Of a stretch of 64,000 nucleotides of DNA, positions 1 to 7,317 are shown one piece after another (the stretch's first letter is position 1; every line of letters starts with the position of its first letter). Origin of the DNA: Burkholderia sp. USMB20 (GTDB taxonomy: Bacteria; Pseudomonadota; Gammaproteobacteria; Burkholderiales; Burkholderiaceae); NCBI RefSeq assembly GCF_000949135.2, contig NZ_JTAN02000005.1, forward strand, positions 399,658 through 463,657, given 5' to 3'. A model generated the notes under the pieces. That model saw only the letters and a program-made list of their open reading frames with translations, was not told the DNA's origin and ran no database searches. A program made the position numbers and the translations under genes.

Positions 1-1
1 C

Positions 2-613
2 GCGAACACGCGGATCGCCGCGCTGGCCGATCGCCATCACGTGATCCTGGTGATGCCCGACGGCGGACACGAAAGCTGGTACATCGACAGCCCGTTCGAC
101 TCGGGCAGCCGCTACGAAACCTTCGTCGGCGACGAAGTCGTGTCGTATGTCGACATGCACTTCAGAACCATCGCGACCAAGGGCGCACGTGCGATCACCG
201 GGCTCAGCATGGGCGGCTTCGGCGCGCTGCGCATCGCGCTCGACCGGCCCGACACGTTCGGCGCGGTCGGCAGCATCAGCGGCGCGGTCGATCCGCGCTG
301 CTGCGAGGACGAGCCCGGCATCGACCACGTGTTCGGCGATCCCGTCCGCCATCCGTCGTTCTGGAACCGCAACGCGATCGTCGAAAGCGCGCGCTCGTTC
401 GTCCGTGCGCATCTCGACCTGACGATCGACTGCGGCCGCGACGACTCGTTCGTCGGCTCGAACCGCACGCTGCATCAACGACTCGTCGCACTCGGCGTGC
501 CGCACGACTATGCGGAGCGTCCGGGCGGTCACACGTGGGACTACTGGGCGCACGCGATCCGCTACCAGATGCAGTTCTTCGCGACGTCGTTCCAGCACGG
601 CGGCTACGCGTAG
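2..613 (+). CDS. Esterase-family alpha/beta hydrolase, 3' part
   Basis: The reading frame is open from the left edge, so the N-terminus lies outside the window; a GTG at 41 is internal because the upstream codons continue the same fold. The fragment carries the nucleophile elbow GLSMGG (Ser codon 206-208), a likely catalytic Asp in CGRDDSF and a catalytic His in GGHTWDYW (His codon 530-532). This is the layout of the esterase D / FrmB / antigen-85 family (PF00756), which hydrolyses acyl esters such as S-formylglutathione or short-chain esters. The substrate cannot be told from the sequence. No adjacent formaldehyde genes are visible, so an FrmB role is not supported by context. Confidence 0.85.
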   Translation, partial: ANTRIAALADRHHVILVMPDGGHESWYIDSPFDSGSRYETFVGDEVVSYVDMHFRTIATKGARAITGLSMGGFGALRIALDRPDTFGAVGSISGAVDPRCCEDEPGIDHVFGDPVRHPSFWNRNAIVESARSFVRAHLDLTIDCGRDDSFVGSNRTLHQRLVALGVPHDYAERPGGHTWDYWAHAIRYQMQFFATSFQHGGYA

Positions 614-757
614 GATCCGCCCACCCGTGTCGCGCGCCGTCCGGCCGGCGTGACGCGGACAGCCCGACGCGCATCGCGCTGCCGCGCCCGTGGGTCGTCG
701 CAGCGCGCGACGGACCCGATGGTAGGATGCGCAGGCATCGACCACCCGACTTCCTCC

Positions 758-1657
758 ATGCCGCGCGACAACTTTGCGGACCTGCTCGCCTTCATCGCCG
801 TCGCGCGCGAGCGCAGCTTCACGCGCGCGGCCGCCCGGCTCGGCGTGTCGCAATCCGCACTCAGCCATACGATCCGCTCGCTCGAGACGCGTCTCGGTGT
901 GCGGCTGCTCACGCGCACGACGCGCAGCGTGGCGCCGACCGAAGCCGGCGAGCGCCTGCTGCTCAACCTCGCGCCGCGCTTCGACGAAATCGAGGCCGAA
1001 CTGTCGGCGCTCGCGGAACTGCGCGACAAACCGGCCGGCACCGTGCGCATCAACGCGACCGACTACGTGATCCGCACGCTGCTGTGGCCGAAGCTGTCGC
1101 CGATCCTGCGCGACTACCGCGACCTCAAGGTCGAGTTCGTAACCGACTACGGGCTGTCCGACATCGTCGCGGAACGCTTCGACATCGGCGTGCGGCTGGG
1201 AGACCAGGTCGCGAAGGACATGATCGCGGTGCGCATCTCGCCCGACCTGAAAATGGCGATCGTCGGCGCGCCCGCGTATTTCGCGCAACGCGAGCACCCC
1301 GCGACGCCGCAGGATCTCGTCGCGCACGACTGCATCAACCTGCGGCTGCCGACGCACGGCGCGCTGTACGCGTGGGAACTCGCGCGCGGCGACGACACGC
1401 TGCAGGTGCGCGTCGACGGCCAGGTCACGTTCAACGGCACCTATGAAATGCTCGACGCGGCGCTCGCAGGCTACGGCCTTGCGTACGTGCCGGCCGAACT
1501 AGCCGCGCCGCACGTCGGTGCCGGCAGGCTCGTCAGCGTGCTCGACGACTGGTGTCCCACCTTTCCCGGCCACCACCTGTACTACGCGAGCCGGCGGCAA
1601 TCGTCGCGGGCTGTCGCGCTGATCGTCGACGCGCTGCGCCATCACGGCCACTCATGA
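758..1657 (+). CDS. LysR-family transcriptional regulator
   Basis: This 299-aa protein begins MPRDNFADLLAF and has the standard LysR layout: an N-terminal winged HTH (residues about 5-62, with SFTRAAARLGVSQSALSHTI) followed by a periplasmic-binding-like effector domain. The ATG at 758 was chosen because it puts the HTH at the usual distance from the N-terminus; upstream in-frame starts would add a low-complexity Arg-rich extension. The C-terminal half (LPTHGALYAWEL, GLAYVPAELAAPHV) resembles the group that often sits beside oxidoreductases. The next three genes (CMD protein, aldo/keto reductase) lie on the same strand and are plausible targets. The inducer is unknown. Confidence 0.93.
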   Translation: MPRDNFADLLAFIAVARERSFTRAAARLGVSQSALSHTIRSLETRLGVRLLTRTTRSVAPTEAGERLLLNLAPRFDEIEAELSALAELRDKPAGTVRINATDYVIRTLLWPKLSPILRDYRDLKVEFVTDYGLSDIVAERFDIGVRLGDQVAKDMIAVRISPDLKMAIVGAPAYFAQREHPATPQDLVAHDCINLRLPTHGALYAWELARGDDTLQVRVDGQVTFNGTYEMLDAALAGYGLAYVPAELAAPHVGAGRLVSVLDDWCPTFPGHHLYYASRRQSSRAVALIVDALRHHGHS

Positions 1658-1753
1658 ACCGGTTCGATAAGTGCATGCGCATTCCTGGGGATTATCGATA
1701 GGCGCGTCGGTGGCTACCATCGTCGATGTCTTCCACGTCCTCCGGAGCCCTCG

Positions 1754-2080
1754 ATGTCCGAACCGACTTCCGCCGCGCGCCAGGCCTTCGGCGCAATCGC
1801 GCCGGCTCTCGCCGACTACACCGACAACGTGTTGTTCGGCGACGTGTGGCAGCGCCCCGGCCTGTCGCCGCGCGATCGCAGCCTGATCACGGTCGCGAGC
1901 CTCGTCGCGCTGTATCGTGTGAACGAACTGCCGTTCCATCTGAAGAAGGCGCTCGACAACGGCATCACGCGCGACGAGCTGATCGAGGCGATCACGCATC
2001 TCGCGTTCTATTCGGGCTGGCCGACCGCCAGTTCGGCGCTACCGATCGCGCAGCGCGTGTTCGACGAAGCAGGCGTGTGA
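1754..2080 (+). CDS. Carboxymuconolactone decarboxylase-family protein
   Basis: This 108-aa all-helical protein has the CMD signature around DRSLITVASLVALYRVNELP and ends in ELIEAITHLAFYSGWP. It starts at ATG 1754 with GGAG a few bases upstream. The family includes gamma-carboxymuconolactone decarboxylases and AhpD-like peroxidase partners; this copy has no cysteine pair, so an AhpD-type redox role is unlikely. Many such Burkholderia proteins are stand-alone and of unknown substrate. It lies between a LysR regulator and an aldo/keto reductase on the same strand, 74 bp from the latter, so the two are probably co-transcribed. Confidence 0.9.
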   Translation: MSEPTSAARQAFGAIAPALADYTDNVLFGDVWQRPGLSPRDRSLITVASLVALYRVNELPFHLKKALDNGITRDELIEAITHLAFYSGWPTASSALPIAQRVFDEAGV

Positions 2081-2154
2081 GCGCCACATCCGGACCGCAC
2101 GCTCATTCAACCGACTTCAATCGACGCGGGCGCTCGCCCGCATGGAGCCTCACC

Positions 2155-3162
2155 ATGGATTACCGCTATCTCGGGCGCAGCGCGCTGAAAGTGTCGCCGC
2201 TGTGTCTCGGCGCGATGATGTTCGGCGGCGAGACCGACGAAGCGACGTCGACGCGCATCATCGACAAGGCGTTCGATCAGGGCATCAACTTCATCGACAC
2301 GGCCGACGTCTATCACGCCGGACGCTCGGAACAAATCGTCGGCCGTGCGATCGCGCGGCATCGCGACAGCTGGGTCGTCGCGACGAAGTTCGGCTTTCCG
2401 GCTGGTCCGGACGCGGGACCGAACCGTCAGGGCCAGTCGCGCAAATGGATCTACGAATCGGTCGACGCGAGCCTGAAGCGGCTCGGCACCGATTACATCG
2501 ATATCCTCTATTTCCACCGCACGCTGACCGATGCGCCGCTCGAAGAAGGGATGCGCGCGGTGGCAGACCTGATCCGGCAAGGCAAGGTGCGCTACGTCGG
2601 GCTGTCGAACTTCAAGGGCTGGCGCATCGCCGAGATCGTGCGCCTCGCCGACCAGCTCGGCATCGATCGCCCGGTGGCGAGCGAACCGCTGTACAACCTC
2701 GTCGATCGCACGGCCGAGGTCGAACAGTTGCCGGCGGCCGCGCATTACGGCATCGGCGTCGTGACGTACAGCCCGCTTGCGCGCGGCGTGCTGACCGGCA
2801 AATACGCGCCCGGCGCGCAGCCGCCCGCCGATTCGCGCGCGGGCCGTGGCGACCGGCGCATCCAGCAGACGGAATGGCGGCCCGAGTCGCTGCACATCGC
2901 GCGGCAGGTGGCCGAACACGCAGCCGCGCGCGGCACGACGTCGGTCGCGTTCGCACTCGCGTGGGTGATGAAGAACCGCATCGTCAGCTCGACGATCGCC
3001 GGGCCGCGCACCGAAGCGCACTGGGACAGCTACATCGATGCGTTGACGCTCGAACTCGGCCCCGACGACGAACGCTTCGTCGATTCGCTGGTGCCGCCCG
3101 GACATGCGTCGACACACGGATACACGGATCCCGGCTATCCGGTCGAAGGGCGGAAGGTTTGA
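2155..3162 (+). CDS. Aldo/keto reductase
   Basis: This 335-aa NADPH-dependent oxidoreductase starts MDYRYLGRSALKVSPLC. The AKR tetrad is visible: Asp and Tyr in FIDTADVYHAGRSE, Lys in VVATKFG and His in ILYFHRTLTD. The C-terminal NADP-binding loop region (IVSSTIAGPRTEAHW) is present. The ATG at 2155 gives the normal family N-terminus; the frame is open further upstream but encodes no recognisable domain. The family reduces aldehydes and ketones; the substrate cannot be deduced. The preceding CMD gene is probably in the same transcript. Confidence 0.93.
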   Translation: MDYRYLGRSALKVSPLCLGAMMFGGETDEATSTRIIDKAFDQGINFIDTADVYHAGRSEQIVGRAIARHRDSWVVATKFGFPAGPDAGPNRQGQSRKWIYESVDASLKRLGTDYIDILYFHRTLTDAPLEEGMRAVADLIRQGKVRYVGLSNFKGWRIAEIVRLADQLGIDRPVASEPLYNLVDRTAEVEQLPAAAHYGIGVVTYSPLARGVLTGKYAPGAQPPADSRAGRGDRRIQQTEWRPESLHIARQVAEHAAARGTTSVAFALAWVMKNRIVSSTIAGPRTEAHWDSYIDALTLELGPDDERFVDSLVPPGHASTHGYTDPGYPVEGRKV

Positions 3163-3248
3163 TGTTCGTCTGCTGAAACCGGGTGCGCGCCGCCCGACTG
3201 CACGATGCGACGGGTGTAATGGCCGGTTGGCGGAGGATGAGCGACTGA

Positions 3249-3274
3249 CATGCCGGACGTTGTCGTCCGGCATG
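3249..3274. terminator. Hairpin between convergent genes
   Basis: A perfect 11-bp inverted repeat (CATGCCGGACG / CGTCCGGCATG, loop TTGT) lies between the aldo/keto reductase and the convergent small gene ending at 3390. There is no clear U-tract on either side, so it may be a bidirectional or Rho-assisted terminator. Confidence 0.5.
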
Positions 3275-3389
3275 CTGGTACGTCGGCACGCCGACGAACG
3301 TCGCATGACGCGGCGAAACGATCAGAACGAAAGACGGAAGACAACCGCGGCCGAAGCGAAAGCAGAAGCCGCGAATTCAGTTCAGTTGT

Positions 3390-3620
3390 TCAGTTGCCGT
3401 GCGCGGCGTCGGCGCCCACCACGCGATCGAAGAATTCCTGCGCACGCGCCAGTTCGGCGAGCGCGCGATCGAGGCGCGACATCGCAAGTGCATAGTCGGC
3501 CGACGAGATGTCGTCGTCGCTTTCGCCGCGCACGGCGCGAAACGCCTGGTCGACGTTGCGCGTCGCCTCGACGAAGCGTTGCGCGGCCCGGGCTTCCCGC
3601 GAACAGGTGTGGGTCGACAT
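3390..3620 (-). CDS. Small conserved hypothetical protein
   Basis: This 76-aa protein begins MSTHTCSREARAAQRF. The ATG at 3620 is preceded by GAGGGAG at Shine-Dalgarno distance, which favours it over an in-frame start 63 bp upstream. The sequence is rich in Ala, Arg, Asp and Glu, predicted helical (SRLDRALAELARAQEFFDRVV), and has no signal peptide or membrane segment. A single Cys sits near the N-terminus. No family is recognised; it may be a helical-hairpin regulatory or stress protein. Confidence 0.6.
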   Translation of the reverse strand: MSTHTCSREARAAQRFVEATRNVDQAFRAVRGESDDDISSADYALAMSRLDRALAELARAQEFFDRVVGADAAHGN

Positions 3621-3909
3621 CGACACTTCTCCCTCAGGGTTGCTGTGTGAAGCAAGCCGACGCCCAGTGTGCGTGGTGCGCATGTCGGCGGCGTGAACGA
3701 CGGCAAGCAGCCTGTCGATGCACGGCCACCGCGCGGCACGCTTCGTGGCGATTGTCGCTCCGCACCCGCCGATCCGCTACGGCGAGATTGCAACAAATTC
3801 TTGCGCGCGCCGGGATGGCGGCCACACGCATGTGCGTCGACGCGCGTCGCTGCACGCGCATTCATCTGCCCTGCCTTGCGTCACGCGCCGCGCACCGGCG
3901 GCGCGAAAC

Positions 3910-4815
3910 TCATGCGCGCCCGATGCGCGGATGCGCGAGACCGCCGAACGCGGCCGCTTCGCCGGGCGACAGATCGAACAGATCGCCGGTGAGCTCGCCC
4001 GGATGCTCGGCCGCGGGCCGGCTGCGCAGCCGCGCGACATGCGTGGGCGCGACGTAGGCAGCCGCCGTTTCGATCGGCGGCACGTCGAACAGGTCGCGCG
4101 TGACGCCGCGCACGGCATCCGTCGGCGACTTTCCGCGCAGGCGCGCGACCAGTTCGACGAAGCGGTCGAAATCGCCGGCGCGCGTCGCCTTGTTCACTTC
4201 GGCGAGATCGCGCGCCTTCAGCACGCACGGCTGTGCGAGCCGCACGAAATACGGTGCCTCGAGTTCGACCGACAGCGCGAGCGGATAGCTCTTGCCGGTT
4301 TGTTCCTTCGCGCGCCCGATGCAGTCGACCACGGCCGCGCCCTGCGCGACGCCGAGCGGCTTGCCCGTGCTCACGCTGCGCAGGTGATCGGGGCACACGC
4401 GCAGTTGCGTGCCAACCGTCAGCGCGGTGGACGATGCGCAGACGAGCGCGTAGTGCTGTTCGCGACGCCGGCCCGACGGCAGCGTCGCGCGGCTTGCAAT
4501 GAACGTGTGCGGCGGCAGCGGCCGCACCTGGCCGCTGGCGTCGACCCAGGCGTTCCACAGCAGCGCGTCCTCGCGCTTGCGCTCGCCGGGCCGCGGACGC
4601 GACGCAACCGGCGAGAACAGCGCGAGCAGCGAGCCCGTGCGATGCGCGGCGACTTGCGCGCTGCTGCCGAGCGGCTGGTTGATGCCCCACAGAAAACGCC
4701 CGCCTCCGAGCCGGCGCTCCCATTCCTTGCGGAGCACGACGGTCGGCAGTTCCTCGCCGGACTCGGTACCGATCTTCGTCCAGCAGAACGTGGGAGGGAG
4801 GTGTTTCAGTGTCAT
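3910..4815 (-). CDS. Uncharacterised 301-aa protein, divergent from an HTH gene
   Basis: The protein begins MTLKHLPPTFCWTKIG from the ATG at 4815. The N-terminal ~45 residues (FCWTKIGTESGEEL ... GGGRFLWGINQPLG) are rich in Trp, Phe and Gly and look like a compact folded module, perhaps of the PUA/EVE-like type that reads modified nucleic acids; this is a guess from pattern only. The middle has regularly spaced Cys (VCASS, VCPDHL, VDCIG, QPCVLK). The C-terminus carries two LFDxxP/LFDLSP elements. There is no signal peptide or membrane segment. It is transcribed divergently from the small HTH gene at 4894, about 70 bp away, which suggests a controlled pair. Function unknown. Confidence 0.7.
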   Translation of the reverse strand: MTLKHLPPTFCWTKIGTESGEELPTVVLRKEWERRLGGGRFLWGINQPLGSSAQVAAHRTGSLLALFSPVASRPRPGERKREDALLWNAWVDASGQVRPLPPHTFIASRATLPSGRRREQHYALVCASSTALTVGTQLRVCPDHLRSVSTGKPLGVAQGAAVVDCIGRAKEQTGKSYPLALSVELEAPYFVRLAQPCVLKARDLAEVNKATRAGDFDRFVELVARLRGKSPTDAVRGVTRDLFDVPPIETAAAYVAPTHVARLRSRPAAEHPGELTGDLFDLSPGEAAAFGGLAHPRIGRA

Positions 4816-4857
4816 CAACTTTCTCGGGATACAGCCTCGCTGGTGACAGCAAGCCCA

Positions 4858-4887
4858 TTCAACAACCGTAACTGTATAGGTATAATG
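4858..4887 (+). promoter_or_regulatory. Promoter giving a possible leaderless mRNA
   Basis: A perfect -10 hexamer TATAAT (4881-4886) sits 17 bp after a weak -35 (TTCAAC, 4858-4863). The expected start site, about 4893-4894, coincides with an in-frame ATG at 4894. The same stretch contains CTGTATAGGTATAATG (4872-4887), whose left half resembles a LexA half-site but whose right half does not. Confidence 0.5.
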
Positions 4888-4893
4888 CATCGC

Positions 4894-5232
4894 ATGGAAG
4901 CCCCGGATCACGATTTTCCTGTACAAGACCTGTTACGCCGTCTGATGGCGGACACGCGCTCGTCCAGCGAAATCGCGCGACTTTCCGGGGTCAGCCAGCC
5001 GACCGTGTCGCGGCTGCGGCTGTCGAACGGGCATCGGCTGCGGCGCAGCGCGCCATTCAACAAGCTATGCAGTTTCTACGGCGTCGATACCGGCCCGGCG
5101 CGCCGCCGCTACAACGACCTGCTGCGCGACGCGATCGTCGACGCGTGGGACGGCTCCGACGAGCACGGGCGCGCACTGCTGGTCGTGATTCAAGGGTTGA
5201 AGGATCTGCAGGCGAAGGCGGATGACGGGTGA
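4894..5232 (+). CDS. Small helix-turn-helix DNA-binding protein
   Basis: This 112-aa protein starts MEAPDHDFPVQDLL. Residues about 15-45 (SSSEIARLSGVSQPTVSRLR) form a clear helix-turn-helix of the Cro/C1 or terminal-response type; the rest is helical with no ligand domain recognised. There is no ribosome-binding site upstream of ATG 4894 or of the alternative ATG 4885, but a consensus TATAAT places the transcript start at about 4893, so the mRNA may be leaderless and 4894 is preferred. It is divergent from the uncharacterised gene at 3910-4815 and probably controls it and itself. A strong terminator follows at 5285. Confidence 0.8.
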   Translation: MEAPDHDFPVQDLLRRLMADTRSSSEIARLSGVSQPTVSRLRLSNGHRLRRSAPFNKLCSFYGVDTGPARRRYNDLLRDAIVDAWDGSDEHGRALLVVIQGLKDLQAKADDG

Positions 5233-5284
5233 CGGCGCGCGCGGGCGTTCATCAATGGAAGGAAGACCGGGAGCATCCGGCGAG

Positions 5285-5321
5285 CGGGCGGTGACGAATA
5301 CGATTCGTCACCGCCCGTTTT
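5285..5321 (+). terminator. Rho-independent terminator
   Basis: A perfect 15-bp stem (CGGGCGGTGACGAAT / ATTCGTCACCGCCCG) with a 3-nt loop is followed by TTTTGCTT. It lies 52 bp after the small HTH gene and ends that transcript. Confidence 0.85.
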
Positions 5322-5519
5322 GCTTGGGGCGACGCTTCGAGATCGCGCCGTTTCGCAACTGGCTCGGCAGCAGTCGGCACGATGTGACCCGCCCTGCCGC
5401 ATTCGTTGCCGAGCCGGCTCCACGCCGCGATACGCGAAGCCTGCCTCCGCGCACGGCAACGCCACGTTCGCTAGAATGCGCGGCTCGACGTGACTCGAAT
5501 CAAAGCGAAAGGAAACGCC

Positions 5520-6773
5520 ATGAAACTCCCGTTCGAGTGGCAGATCGGCCTGCGCTATGCGCGCGGCGGCCGGCGCTCGGCCAGCGACGGCTTCGTGTCG
5601 TTCATCACCGGTGCCGCAATGGCCGGTATCGCGCTCGGCGTCGCAGCGCTGATCGTCGTGCTATCCGTGATGAACGGCTTTCGCACCGAAGTACGCGACC
5701 GGATGCTGTCGGTACTCGCGCACGTGGAAATCTTCTCGCCGTCCGGCACGCTGCCGGACTGGCAATTGACCGCGCACGAATCGTTAAAGAGCCCCTCGGT
5801 GCGCGCCGTCGCCCCCTATGTCGACGCACAGGCGCTGCTGACGAACGCAGGCAACGTAACTGGTGTCGCATTGCGCGGCATCGATCCCATGCTCGAGCCG
5901 CGCGTGTCCGACGTCGTGCGCAAGCTGAAGACCGGTCGTCTCGACGCGCTCATGCCAGGCGGGATGGGCATCGTGATTGGCTCGGCACTCGCGGACGCAC
6001 TGCACGTCAAGATCGGTGACCGCATCACGTTCTTCGCGCCCGGCAATCATGCGCGTGTCGACGACGCACTGCCACGGTTCCGCCAGTTCACCGTCGTAGG
6101 CACGTTCGAGTCAGGCCACTATCAGTACGACAGCGCGCTCGCATACATCCATCTCCAAGACGCACAAAAGCTGTCGAACGTGGCCGCGCCGACCGGCCTG
6201 CGGTTACGCATCGACGATCTGCAACGTGCGCCGGAAGTCGCGCAGGCGCTCGCGCGTTCATTGTCAGGCGAGCTTTACATCCGCGACTGGACGCGACAGA
6301 ACCGTACGTGGTTCGAGGCCGAGCGACTACAAAAGCGCATGCTGTCGTTGGTCCTGATGCTGATCGTCGCAGTCGCCGCATTCAATCTCGTGTCGTCGCT
6401 CGTGATGACCGTTACGCAGAAACAGGGCGACATCGCGATCCTGCGCACACTTGGCGCACCACCCGTGTCGATCACGAAGATTTTCGTCATCCAGGGGATG
6501 GCGATCGGCGTTGCCGGCACGTTGGCCGGCGTCGCGCTTGGTTGCACGATCGCGGCAAGCATCCCGACCGTGCTACCGGCCGTCGAACGGTTGCTCGGCA
6601 TCCACTTCCTGACACCCTCCGTGTATTTCCTCAGCGCACTGCCGGCGAAGCTCGCTGTGACCGACGTGATCACGATCGCCGCGACAGCATTCCTGATGTC
6701 GTGCGTCGCGACGCTCTACCCGAGCTGGCGCGCCGCGCGCGTCCGACCGGCCGAAGCGCTGCGCGACGAGTAA
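5520..6773 (+). CDS. lolC: LolC/LolE-type lipoprotein-releasing ABC permease
   Basis: This 417-aa inner-membrane permease starts MKLPFEWQIGLRYARGG, the typical LolCE N-terminus, at ATG 5520 after AAAGGAAA. It has one TM helix near residues 25-48, a large periplasmic domain, then three TM helices (about 270-300, 320-345, 375-400) ending in the MacB/FtsX-type YPSWRAARVRPAEALRDE. The family forms LolCDE with the ATPase LolD and passes outer-membrane lipoproteins to LolA. Neither lolD nor a second permease is adjacent. Codon choice (TTA, CTA, several A/T third positions) is a little less GC-biased than its neighbours, so this may be a second, orphan copy whose ATPase is encoded elsewhere. Confidence 0.88.
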   Translation: MKLPFEWQIGLRYARGGRRSASDGFVSFITGAAMAGIALGVAALIVVLSVMNGFRTEVRDRMLSVLAHVEIFSPSGTLPDWQLTAHESLKSPSVRAVAPYVDAQALLTNAGNVTGVALRGIDPMLEPRVSDVVRKLKTGRLDALMPGGMGIVIGSALADALHVKIGDRITFFAPGNHARVDDALPRFRQFTVVGTFESGHYQYDSALAYIHLQDAQKLSNVAAPTGLRLRIDDLQRAPEVAQALARSLSGELYIRDWTRQNRTWFEAERLQKRMLSLVLMLIVAVAAFNLVSSLVMTVTQKQGDIAILRTLGAPPVSITKIFVIQGMAIGVAGTLAGVALGCTIAASIPTVLPAVERLLGIHFLTPSVYFLSALPAKLAVTDVITIAATAFLMSCVATLYPSWRAARVRPAEALRDE

Positions 6774-7317
6774 GCGCGAAAGCCGACGCTCATGTCGCCA
6801 TTGGATGTGCACTCGACCGGCGCGCCGAGGCCGACGTGAGTGAGCCGCCAACTGTTTCGTCACCTCCACCAGCATCACAAAACTTTTTTACACGCAGTTA
6901 AAAAAGTTTGACACGCCGTTTTCGCTGAGATAACTTTTGCGCAAGCTTCCGGAAAGCAAACGCGAACCGGCAAGCCATCACGATGCGCGGCGCGGCCGAA
7001 ACCGCCGATCCGTTTCATTCCGTCGCCGCACGCGCGTCGCGTCGTGTTTTTTCGCAGCGCAGCACCGCAGCTCGCAACATCCCCGTCTCATCGAATGATG
7101 TCGTTCCGTTTCATCTGGAAGGACGCGTGGCACGCACGCATTTGATTCGCAGTCCTGCATGACAGCAATGCACTACCGCCGCTTTCCGGCCGGGATCGCG
7201 CCCGGCGTTGTCCCGATGGTGCAGTTTCCTCTTCGTCGCATGCAGTAATCGGCCCGGCCCGCAGGGGGCGTATCGCGGAACGGTCGTATCCACACAATCA
7301 AAAGAACGAGGTCGGCA
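6774..7317. other. Intergenic region with a long leader
   Basis: This 544-bp gap between the LolC-like gene and the lipoprotein peptidase has no supportable gene. It contains an AT-rich inverted repeat and promoter (6880-6936), then some 370 bp of probable untranslated leader. GAACGAGGTCGG just before ATG 7318 is the likely ribosome-binding site. Confidence 0.5.
6880..6936 (+). promoter_or_regulatory. Inverted repeat overlapping a sigma-70 promoter
   Basis: A perfect 11-bp inverted repeat (AAACTTTTTTA at 6880-6890, TAAAAAAGTTT at 6899-6909, 8-nt spacer) runs into a consensus -35 TTGACA (6908-6913). After a 17-bp spacer there is TAACTT (6931-6936) as a -10. The overlap suggests an operator for a repressor controlling the gene at 7318. 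Confidence 0.5.

Noticed and set aside
4872-4887. LexA box CTGTATAGGTATAATG
   Set aside because: Only the left half fits CTGT-N8-ACAG; the right half is AATG. Too weak to call SOS control.
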